Assembly (NCBI GenBank): GCA_004794785.1
Contig: SJOL01007074.1
Span: 607,213 to 671,212 of the forward strand
Reading direction: 5' to 3'
Origin: Opisthorchis felineus
Lineage: Eukaryota; Platyhelminthes; Trematoda; Opisthorchiida; Opisthorchiidae
DNA: 64,000 nt
A model generated the notes under the pieces. The model was not told the DNA's origin and ran no database searches. It was given only the letters and a program-made list of their open reading frames with translations. Made by a program: the position numbers and the translations under genes. This document shows, piece after piece, positions 46,121 through 56,093 of this stretch; the stretch's first letter is position 1, and each line of letters begins with the position of its first letter.

Positions 46121-49110
46121 AGTACGCAGGGAGCCCAAAATCGCAAACGAACACAAACCACTGACTCTGACCTTAGGAAGTCCCAGTCCAATAACAGCCT
46201 TGGTGGATTGAGGAAAGCAGATCCCTCGATAAGAAATGGTTATCGGTTAATGAACCAAACAGTCGACGTCACAACCAATTGCGCGTAGGGCTGAGGTTAT
46301 GGCGAGGGTATATTCATCAGCACCATACATCTGCTTGTTCTCATTCCACACAGTCATTCCGCGCCCATCTGAGACTATGCTGACGTCTATCACAGTTGCT
46401 CGGCTCTCCCGAACAGCGATTAGGTCAGGCTTGATGAAGGACGTCGAAGCAGGTGCTCTCAACTCCTCGAAGGCTGTGTACCCCTGGCAACGGAGATGTT
46501 TTGCGAGTTCCCTTGCAACCCGATTATGACGAGCACATCTGACGTCATGCGTGATCCAGCAGGACTGCAAAATATGCACCAAACTCTCCGGTTGGCCAAA
46601 GTTTCCACGACATAAGATCGTCTGGGCACCATGACCATGCCGAGCGCTTCTAGCTCTCGTCCTAAGCAGGTTGCATCAGAGCTGGATACCGCGGATAAAT
46701 ATCCGAGGAAACACTCGTTCTGAAATACAAGCCATTGATTAGAAAGAGGCGAAGCGACCAACTCTCCAAAACCGCGGCCGCCAACGCCGTTGTGCAGACT
46801 ATCACCCCAAGCAGCCACCAGCTCTTTCTTGGTGTTTACGTATGCACTATGGACTCGGATCGGAAGGCTGAGATCCCGAACAATATTGCCAAATGCGGAA
46901 TCGTTGACTACATTGCGTAGTACCCGGTACTGGGTAGAAAAGAGCTTTTCCATACGCGCTCTCCGCTGCATCGGGATTGTTGCACTCAGACTTGGGATAC
47001 CAAGTCCCCCATGTAGTTTACCGGCGTGGATGTAGCTGATCGGGGTGTCCTTCGGTAGACGTAGCCAGCCACGAATAGATTGCCTGATGTAGCTGTCCAA
47101 CCTTTTGAGCGTGTTTTGGCAGATTTGATGGAGCACGAGCGAATATGTCAGCCTCGGTATCAGGTAGTTCCTCGTGATCTCCATTCTTTGATGCGGCTTC
47201 AACGGGGCACGCGTCACCTCATCGAGCAGTTTGAGCAGATGCTGTCGGTGGTTGAAGACCCCTTTCCCCTTGAATGTAAAGGGAATGCCCAAATATGTTA
47301 CGGTGTCTGTCGGACCCAGAGGAGTGATGAGTTCCTTGGCGAAGCAAAATGGTTCGACTGAGACTGCTGTCGCCCGATGTTTCCTGTCCCCACAAATCAC
47401 CATCGCTTTCGTTTTCGTTTATCTTCATACCAGCTCTTCCCAACCCGACCGCAGCAGCTTCAAGCTTCTCTTTAAGGCGAGCCCGACTTTCTGCACACAC
47501 GACCCAGTCGTCAGCGAAGGCAAAACCATCTACTAGGGTGTCATGGAACTGATATTCCAGTTGCGGCATCGACAATCCAAGAAGCTCATCCATTGCCATG
47601 ACGAACAATAATGGGAAGAGTGGATCTCCTTGCCTCACACCTATGTGGCAGTGAACCTCGGAATTGGGAAAAACTGCTACAGCATTCTCATAGGACTCTG
47701 TGATGTATCGAACCAGAGGTAACGGTGCTCCAAACGCCTTGGCAGATCTGACGATTATGTCATGCGAACCTGAATCAAACGCTTTCGAGATATCAACAAA
47801 CGCCAACATGAGGTTAGAAGCAGTCACTGAAGAGTGACGAAGCAGGGCACGTAACAGCGATGTAGCTTTCAAACAACCGTCTCGATGTAGATATGCAAAC
47901 TGGAGCGAGGGAAATTGCAATCTACGACTCTAGCGATCAGCATGCACCCTATGAAAGCATCGGACAAGAATAGATGTCACGGAGATCGGTCTCAGTTGGT
48001 CCGGTGAAGTCGGATTTGAGACCTTCGGAACTAGAGTAGTACGGGCACTACACATATGGGGGGGACAACCCCCAGCTAATAACAGCAAGTTGAAATACCC
48101 AACGAGCGCGTTAGCATTGAACCGGCGGAGCATCCCATGCGTGAGCTTATCCAGGCCTGGGGAAGAACTGTCCATTAAAAGGACCGTAACGCGAGTTTCT
48201 CTTCTGTAATTGGCTCGATCAAACTCCAGTCGGATGGTACCACTACGCGACTTGACCGGTTGTCCACGTGTTTGGAGCTGAGAGCACCTGTTTCCAATAC
48301 AGCTCGGCGTCCAGAGGTAGGCCGCAGTTGCCTTGGTATAAATCCTTCCATGATCCATCGAGCATAGCAGACGCTGCATCTTTCCGTCTTTGGTGGTATA
48401 GGATCTATATGGCGGCGTAGTTAGCTCAGCGGATCTGCTTTCGGTTGACAGGCACCTGATGGACTAACTGACGATGGTGTCGGGATACAGTTTTCAAGGT
48501 GTGTGGAAAGGTCTTGGAGGTGTGGAGTTCCAGAAGCGACAGGACTTGCTCCGGTGTCATGATGCCAGACCGCAACCCTCGGGCAAATACCAGAAGGTCA
48601 CCACTAGCAAGCGAACTGTCAGCATGGGATTCCAAGAGTGGCACGACGCAATCCACGGTTTGTTTAAACCGGAAGCTATAGTCATCGGATTCCGACGAAT
48701 AGGCCGCTATTTGACCGATAGTTTGGTCAGGGCCACCAGATGATGATTCGTCCTGTTGTGCTTGCCAGTTAGGCATCCGTAACCTGGCTTTGATGCTGAT
48801 AGCCGATCGACCAGGAAAATATTGCTCCAATCTCGCGAACAGCGCGGTTTGCGTGTCACAAGGCGGATGTAACTTGTTAGCCAGGTGCAAGAGTGATGGT
48901 GACCCTTGTTGGGACCAGCGGACACCAGAATTCTTCACTCGGCCAAGCTTATCTGCATTACGCTGGGTGAGATGTGCGTGCCAGCGATGTTGACTCAGGC
49001 CAATGTTCGTCGGAAAAAGGTGGGAACAATCAGCGCAGGCCAATAGGGCGACCATGTTCGTAATGACACTTTCATTATCGTGAACTCGATGATGGGCTAC
49101 CAAGCTAGCT
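46120..49110 (-). mobile_element. R2-superfamily non-LTR retrotransposon, decayed
   Basis: About 2.9 kb on the minus strand with the full domain order of site-specific LINEs of the R2/HERO/NeSL group: N-terminal CCHH zinc finger and Myb-like region, central reverse transcriptase, C-terminal restriction-like endonuclease with its CCHC knuckle. The coding sequence is broken by several frameshifts and stops. The 3' limit near 46120 is approximate and the 5' limit is set by the first recognisable coding sequence. The flanks do not look like ribosomal RNA, so it is not in the classic 28S site. GC content is visibly higher than in the neighbouring DNA. Confidence 0.8.
46247..49103 (-). pseudogene. 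R2-type ORF: zinc finger, reverse transcriptase, restriction-like endonuclease
   Basis: Four frame-shifted pieces form one protein. Piece 1 (48426-49103): CCHH finger in LLACADCSHLFPTNIGLSQH and RWHAH, then a Myb-like region ending FPGRSAISIKARL. Piece 2 (47930-48379): SSPGLDKLTHGMLRRFN and TTLVPKVSNPTSPDQLRPIS, early reverse transcriptase motifs. Piece 3 (about 47380-47920): MLAFVDISKAFDSGSHD, GVRQGDPLFPLLFVMAMDEL and DGFAFADDWVVCAES, with the catalytic aspartates FADD intact. Piece 4 (about 46620-47400): TYLGIPFTFKGK and the thumb and linker. Piece 5 (46247 to about 46620): the endonuclease with LVHILQSCWITHDVRCARHN and IKPDLIAVRESRATVIDVSI. The knuckle reads C-R-G-N-F, so its second cysteine has become phenylalanine. 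Breaks fall near 48400, 47925, 47390 and 46600. It cannot yield active protein. Confidence 0.82.
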
Positions 49111-52100
49111 TTCGATTCGCAGCACTTGCCCTATTCCTCACACGTGAGCCCCACGAGTCTCTCCTGTTTACTTTTTGGAACTAATGCGGAGGCGCCAGAT
49201 GATTCGTACTGTACATTTTCGAGAGTAACCAGCACATTGGAACCAAACAGTGTGGTTTGCCCTGTCTGAATTTGCTGAACTCTTAGCTCACCAAGATTGA
49301 TGTCCAGGCAACCCAGTCGGCGCCACGAGGAGGTGGTTCAGCGAGACGACATCAATGAGTACTACTCGAACTGACGCGTTGTGGACTCTTTATGCGTAGG
49401 CTGATATCTAGTCGTCACCAGTACTTAAAATTAACAGGCGCCACTCTAACTCTTGCAAGACAAACGTTTATTAGTGAAGTCGTCAGCAGAAAAATTTTCA
49501 CATCCAAAGAACCATCGAAAACTGCTTGTTCATGATTCTTGATAGGTGTCGGTTTCGTACAAGAAGCATCCGCTTGGCCGGTAAGAAATTCAGTTCATAT
49601 CAAAGGCGGCTTGAAAGGCTTTCAGGCATTTAGGTCAATGTCCCGAAAGCATATCTATGTCTCAAAATATTGGTAATTGTGAACTGAAATAAAAATGGCG
49701 ATTGTGAGCGACCAAGAGTAGTTGGTAGCATACTCAGAACCGACCACGTGGTTTGGTGTACAGTGTGTTCATACTCGTTACAACCTAATCCGGTAAGCCG
49801 TTCTTGGTGCATTAGTTGCATAACGTAAATCTGTTATGCCTATCAAAGGCGGGTGGAAAAAAATCCCGGCTCTTTGGCAAACAACTTGTAAGCAACTTGG
49901 TAAACAACTTTTTCTTGCCTGACTACTTAATCCCCGCAATCGCGTCCCCTGTTGAACCCAGGTTGTCGTACGTGAATGAACAGCTCGCACGACGCGGAAG
50001 CCTTTGATGAATGACAATGCCGGATATATGGAGCATACCGGATATGCCACTAATAGTACGATGACCCGATCTCTGTTCTTTTACCTTTCTTGAGTAACAT
50101 ACTCGGAGTTATCCACCTTCGTCTAAAATGTTGGGTCTGCTCTGTGCAACTTTTGTCGTGTCAGTTTAAGCAATTTGCTCATCCGTTGTTAGCCCATTAC
50201 TTTTTGCCCGCATACACTGAGTGACCGTGCGTTGTGCAGTTGTTTTAGCTATCCTCTTTTTAAACTCATACGGATATCCAGCGAACTTGACCAGGGGTTA
50301 GAAACATATTCTTGGGCCTGGAGGTCGTCATGAAATTCGGTCAGCTGATGAGGAACCATCCCATTCCCTAACTCGAAATATTCGAGAAGAAGGTTATCAT
50401 TCCCGAGTCACTTGTGAGTAATAAGTGAACGTAGGACCTCATGAGTTTATCCTTCAGTGTGGATAAAATTTAAGACGGACGTAAAAGCTACTCTTAGGGC
50501 CAAACTGTTGAACGAACAGCGAGTGGCCAGTTAACCTTCTGCTTGGCTTGCTCTACCCACGATCCATAAGCGGGAGATGATCCGCAATCGGAGTCCTATC
50601 GGATTCACCTACGGTTTCTATAACATAAGGTTTTCTACAGACAATAAGACCAAGCAAAAACAGGAAACGAGACACTCCCGGGTCTTTTTCCTCTTGTCAC
50701 AATGTTTGCACAACCAGGTCTCACTATATTGCATAAGACTCTTAGACGATTAATGCTCTGTCGCTCATCATGTATTTCTTTGCCTACCGTAAAGCAAAAT
50801 GGTACTATCGGGGTCTAATAAGTGAATTTACATGCTGGAAATCCACGGGCCAAACAGGAAGTTGCAGAGCTCCAAGGTGTTGATTGCAATTCTACACATG
50901 GCGTGTTTGATTGATGACTGCTTCTCATCGGCTATTTTAGAAGTTGGCTTTGGTAATATGACTGCTACCTGACATTAAGATGTTACTGTGTTTCTCATTG
51001 CTTCAACCTAATGTAGAGGGAAAAATCAAGCCTCATACGCCGTTCGTATGATCTCTTGTGGAGAAGCCTATGACGGTCGAATGAAGCAGTAGTCTGCGAC
51101 GAATAGAACAATGTAGATATGTCCATCCTACTTGGTGTAGACTTTATATTCTAGAATGTTTAAGGGGACCAGTCATACGATCCTTGGTGCTAAATGGTCA
51201 CTGTACCCTGGTGTGTTTTTAAGAGATTGGATGGCCGAGTTCTCATCCGCCACGGCGTAGCAGTATCCCACTGCATGAACATGTCCGCAAACTAGTTACA
51301 AGTGACTTACGCGCGGTCGAACTCCCGCAAGACGTGAGGCAGACCCCCCAGCACAAAGTGTGGGCGTGCCCATTAACACATAGCTTCGCCCCATGCCGCG
51401 CACTTCTGTAACCGGTTAGGATATATGGTAGCGGTCTATTCCTAAGTTATCATTGTTCACGACGCTGTTGAATGGTAGGAATCCCTTTAAAAACTTGGAA
51501 AATCGGAGTTTACAGTTTAGAAGTACATTTAACTGATAAGGGATAAGATGTTCTAATCCGAGGTTTCAGTTGCCGTAGGCCATCTTTTGCAAGGGTTTCT
51601 ACAATTTGTTTTGACTTCGAAACTTCTATATTTACAACACATGGCGCCCAGTTTATTTAACACTATCCGAACCGAATTTGGCCCTGAACTCCTAATAAAT
51701 TTAATTGAAGATCAGACATTCAGAGCATGCCCCACGTTAGACTGAGGCGTATACACTTGTGTACCAAATAAGCCACCATGCTCAGAGGTATTGCGTGTAA
51801 TGAAGAGGTTCTTAGTGCGGTGGAAGGATGAGAGGCTATACGAAGCGATTCAGCAGAGTTGAACAAGAGGGGATAATATATGTGTGCGCAATTCCCGGGG
51901 TAATTCTTCTTCTTTTGACGGACATTTGCACTGTTTTTACACCGAGCATATAATCAGCATTGCATGATCCTGCAACTCACTGCCGTATGTCTCTTCGCTC
52001 ACCCATTGTAAGCAGTGATCGTAATTCTTGGGAGTAAAAATAAGCTGGCCAGGTTCCATCCCATTAAAAACAGATGTCAGTAATGACCAGAAAAAGACTT

Positions 52101-52499
52101 TTCTAAGCAGACATCCCTTATCTCGGGTTGGTTCGTCAGTTCCCAGTCAGTTTCTGCAGTCCTGAAGGCAAGTCACCGTATGCCCTTTGCAGTGAGGCTT
52201 GAGATTTCTCATAAGTTTATACTTGAACCCACAAAAATTCCATTTGGAAATCGGCGATGAAACACTACACTTTCGTGTACGTTTTTTGGAAGAAATCTAC
52301 TGATTTTCTCTGCGGAGCAAGACGCCTGTGAACTATTCTCGATTTTTATCTACTTATATTTTGTTGGTGGCAAGAGTTCATTTTGAAACTGCGATGACGG
52401 CTTTCCGTGGAAGAATTCTGTCTAAAACAATTTTCAGTCCAAGTGCGAGTTAGTCACGCTGCTGAGTAGTCGCTAGTGGACGAACGGATTGACCTTCAA
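49111..52499. other. non-coding stretch, possible SINE-like block
   Basis: 49270-49380 is GC-richer (GTCGGCGCCACGAGGAGGTG) and may be repeat-derived or 5' sequence of the R2-type element. 49860-50045, read on the minus strand, has a B-box-like GGGTTCAACAGG within a tRNA-like phrase and could be another SINE relic. 50.1-52.5 kb has no open frame of note. Confidence 0.4.
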
Positions 52500-52524
52500 C
52501 TACTTGTGGGGGGGTTGAGGATAA

Positions 52525-52630
52525 ATCTCTCTGAAGCTCCATGAGGTGCGCACTGTTGATGATTCCGAACAAGGATGAAACAGCTGTGCCATCTTTCTGG
52601 GCATTTGGCCTAGGATGGCTTCATTTAAAG
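52525..52630. repeat. dispersed repeat, partner of 34870-34950
   Basis: Shares the phrase GGTGC(T/G)CACTG(C/T)TGATG and the following sequence with 34870-34950. It was aligned by eye. Open frames on both strands run through it (52500-52793 minus, 52615-52959 plus) and are not accepted as genes. Confidence 0.28.
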
Positions 52631-52949
52631 GGCGAAACCACACAGGCAATTGGTCCATCTTCCATTCTGTTCCTCCAACCAAGGAGGACAGATTCACTAA
52701 AATAGGGGACGCTATGCTGAAATTATTGTTAGCCTGTCCTGCCAAAACGTCATTCGTGAGACGCCATTTTGCGGCCCGAACCCATATGATCAAGAATCGT
52801 ACGGGCCAGCGATCTGTCGAAGTTGAACAATTCAGGTGTTTCGGTTGTGGCCAGGAGGATGACAGTGGTAGGCATATCGGTCAGACACTGGCCATCGTCC
52901 TTCGGCTCGCAGTTAACCGAGCATCCGCCGGACTTCGAAATTGTAAATC

Positions 52950-53760
52950 CATCTCATAGGGTGGCAGACTGATCACGGTATATCCGCTGACGCCCAGACA
53001 CCCCACAACGACCAACACACACACAGCCGACGTCGCTGCAGCTTTGTCTACATTGGTTTCCAGGTCCAACAGGTAAGATAATAACTTTGCATCTTGCACG
53101 CTTTAGCTGTTTGGCAATAGAGAGACCAACTCTAGTTTGTAGTGTTTCCTGAATGCCGTCCCGTTCAGTGCTTTCGGTTTCCACTTCATGGGATCCATGC
53201 CAACACTTGAATTTCGACCAAGATGTCCAGATAGTGAAGCATCCGTTTGAAGAGGTTCTGTTTCTACCTATTCGGCTAGGTACATTAGAGCTGCTTCGAA
53301 TCCTATTTCCGTCCATTCAGCAAACATGTCCCGATTACCGTAGATGGCTCCATTCAATTAAAATGCTTTCGTTGGAGGATCTTCTTATCCGGCGCAGTGA
53401 AAGCTGCTGAATCAAAGAGGCTTGCGCCTGTATATAGTCAGTGATTCAATGTAGCAGAAGACAGCTGGAGAAACAATCGCCTTGTGGATATTCATTAGGA
53501 CATTTGTTCAAAGGCTGTGCATCCCCAACACCAGTTACTCGAGCTCTCCAAAACTCATACTAGGCTTGGCAACAAGGGATCTCAGCTCACGGTTGACAGA
53601 TGAGGCGGCAGAGAGTGTGCAACCAAGGTAACAAAATTTGGCGCAATGCTCCATAAGGGAGGAGATTTGGGACTTTAAGTAGCACATGGTGGCGGGGAAC
53701 AAAAGTTCGCTGTGTGCCGATGCTCCGGGCAAGTTGCGCGGCAGCAGCCACAGACTTCTC
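52950..53760 (-). mobile_element. LINE 3' fragment (reverse transcriptase C-terminal region), decayed
   Basis: On the minus strand from about 53740 the translation gives CAKFCYLGCTLSAASSVNRE and LVAKPSMSFGELE. This is the F.YLG.TLS block and the following KAS.AFGRL block of flatworm LINE reverse transcriptases. It continues after stops with TNVLMNIHKAIVSPAVF and ESLTIYRR, which correspond to the TKI.VY.AVV and WTLYRR blocks, and then a scrambled tail with EAALM near 53260. There are many stops and frame changes. Everything upstream (catalytic palm, endonuclease) is absent, as expected for a 5'-truncated copy. It is distinct in sequence from the two RTE copies. Confidence 0.55.
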
Positions 53761-55200
53761 AGCTGGGTGCTTCAGTTGATCAGTTAATAGTTCAGGTGGA
53801 CCCCGGAGCCGAGCCTTATCCTCTTGTCAAATAGGTGAATGAACAAGGTTTTGCAGCAAGTGAGCAGCTAAAGTATTTTTCTTTGGATGGCTTATCAACT
53901 AACAGCCCAACCACTCTTCATAAGCGTAAATGTGATAGAAACGCATTAGTGGCTGGTCACCGATTCCTTCGTACCCTTTACTGAAGCACTAAACTTCAAT
54001 AAATCATTTGTCATACCTAAGTATCAGGTTTTCCATAAATAAAGTAAATTATCACCTATGACTTACTGGTTTGGCGTAAACAACAGTTTCAAGCGAGCTC
54101 AACTAATAAGTAGCCTGTGGTACCCGTTGGTTGATATATTTAATGTCAGAGTACTTTTCTTTCAGAAGCAACATTCTTCGAGAATTTGAGGGGAAAAGGC
54201 CCAATTAAGATATTAAGCTATAATGATGGGTGTTTAATAAAGCAACAACAGTATGAAGCTGCTGGTACGCGTGCAACAGCCAGTGTGGTGTATTTTTCAT
54301 CAACTGAATATAATCCAAAATGTAAAACGTAGACGCAGTTTGGCATTAAAACAATCTTTTGTTCCAGATCAAACTAAAGAGAATTGTGATTGTGAAAACG
54401 TCCTACAGTTTTCCACAATAAGTGGCTGATTGGCAATGTGATTACTTCGCACTCATCATTTAGTCACTCAGTTCACAACACGTGATCAGATAATTACGGT
54501 TTTCCGTGCCTTCGTAGAAAGACTTTTTAAGCGTCTTACGTGCCTTGCACCTATGCTGTTCACTGTGATGAGCTTGTGTCCAAAAGCATATAGAAAAGTG
54601 GTATTGGCGTCGAGAAAAGTGACCCGGGTTTGAGGACACTTGGAATCCCTGCTTCAAATTCTGGTCATTTCCGACACCGGAAAATATTTTGAATAAAAAT
54701 TGACGTAGATGTTAACAATTGTGTTCCCCAGTTAAATGAATAGAAAAGTGAATTTAGCGTCCTTAAACCAAAATTATGCACAAAATAATCACAAAATCTC
54801 TCCTAATCATGCATTCATTTCCAGTACGATTTTCCTCGGATAGACAGATTTGAATGTGTCGGTAAGAAACTTCTGAATTCCTCGTCATCCATACCGCTCA
54901 ACCCTTAAATCTCATCTCAAATCTTAAATCCTGTGATTGTACTGTGGGTTATCAAGTCTAGAAATATCGTCTACTACTGCAAGCTCCGTGCACAGCTGTG
55001 TTATTGTGCACTTATTTGAACAGGGTGTGATCACCAAAGTATAAGGTATCACTCACCTTATTGATATTCGTGAAGAGCAGTGACTAAGCTTGATGGCTAG
55101 ACACGTCTTGCCAATAATTCTGGCACTGTTTTAATCAAATAAACTTCTGGAATTACGGTGCCATATAAATTGCCAAGTGACTCTTTTATGTGTGTTAATA
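53761..55200. other. non-coding stretch, nothing recognised
   Basis: AT-rich sequence without supported genes. The minus frame 54460-54657 has no splice support. Confidence 0.45.
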
Positions 55201-55216
55201 TATGTAATGTATAATT

Positions 55217-56010
55217 TCAAAAATGCCATGAGATTAGTATTTGAAACTGAGCGGCCAGTTGGAGGTGCACCCAATTTAGAACCCAGCGGAGACGACACAG
55301 AAGACATAAGCGACAAAGATGAAGCAGTAAACAAAGGATATATTCAACCAGAGGAGTTAGTTGAGTCCGAAGAAATAGTCGATGTAAGTGGGCCAGCAGA
55401 AAGGTACAAAGAGAAAGAAGCTGCAACAGAGGAGCCTAAATGGACAGAATTAGAAGAACAAGAAGAACTGGACGCGGAAGAAACATGAGCACGACTAGCC
55501 GAAATAACCAGTGAGCCCATAGATGCTGCCGATTATGTATATGAAACCATGGGGTTGTCGGACGAAAACGAATACGAAACAACCGAAATCGCCGAAGAAT
55601 ATGAAAAAAACGAACCCGGAATGGAGAGTAGATCACCACCCAAAGAAAAAGGAAAGTGTCATTCGAGAAGTCAGGACTGGAAATATTGTAAAAAATAGAA
55701 CTGAGTATTCTGAAGAAATTGAAAGTGATTTTGTTTCTGAGGAGGAAACGGAAGGCTCAATAAATATGAAAGCTCACCATACGGACTTTTCATCTGCGGG
55801 GGAATCCGACTGCAGGGAAGCGGCGTATGAACCTGAGGAGACGAATGAATTAGAAGCTGCAATTCCTGGTTTCACTTCTATTCCGGATGTCCCAAAAAGC
55901 AACTAGAAGAAATTCGCAGAAGTTACTCTACATCTCTGGAGTCTTAGTGATAAAACGCTCGCTCATTCTGGTTCAGAAATCCGGCACTACCTGGCTAATT
56001 TATCTTAACA
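55217..56010 (+). pseudogene. acidic, low-complexity protein segment broken by a stop and a frameshift
   Basis: From about 55217 the plus strand encodes a very Glu/Asp-rich chain: RLVFETERPVGGAPNLEPSG, DDTEDISDKDEAVNKGYIQP, EEQEELDAEE. A TGA at 55486-55488 interrupts it, but the same frame continues in the same style for about 65 codons (ARLAEITSEPIDAADYVYET, EYETTEIAEEYEKNEPGMES). At an A-rich run near 55641-55655 the coding character moves by one base and continues (RTEYSEEIESDFVSEEETEG, EEAAYEPEETNELE in part) to a TAG at 55904-55906, beyond which KKFAEVTLHLWSLSDKTLAH may still be coding. The TGA could be a decayed CGA arginine codon and the shift an indel in the A run. It is a pseudogene, a sequence-error-bearing exon, or part of a large disordered or coiled protein. 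The family is not recognised. Confidence 0.5.
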
Positions 56011-56093
56011 GAATTGCAAAACCTGAAAAATTGAGAATTTGTTTCATCTACCTGTTCATTTCTCAACATGATGAATTTTTCCAACGCGGCTAA

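Noticed and set aside
46735..47552. Several plus-strand frames of 60-101 codons
   Set aside because: Antisense shadows of the R2-type reverse transcriptase.
48420..48450. TTAGCTCAGCGGATC phrase like a tRNA A box
   Set aside because: It lies inside the R2-type coding sequence with no B box or cloverleaf, so it is a chance match.
50345..50395. CTGATGAGGAACC with TTCC and GAAA downstream
   Set aside because: Extra bases separate stem II from GAAA and no stem I or III can be drawn.
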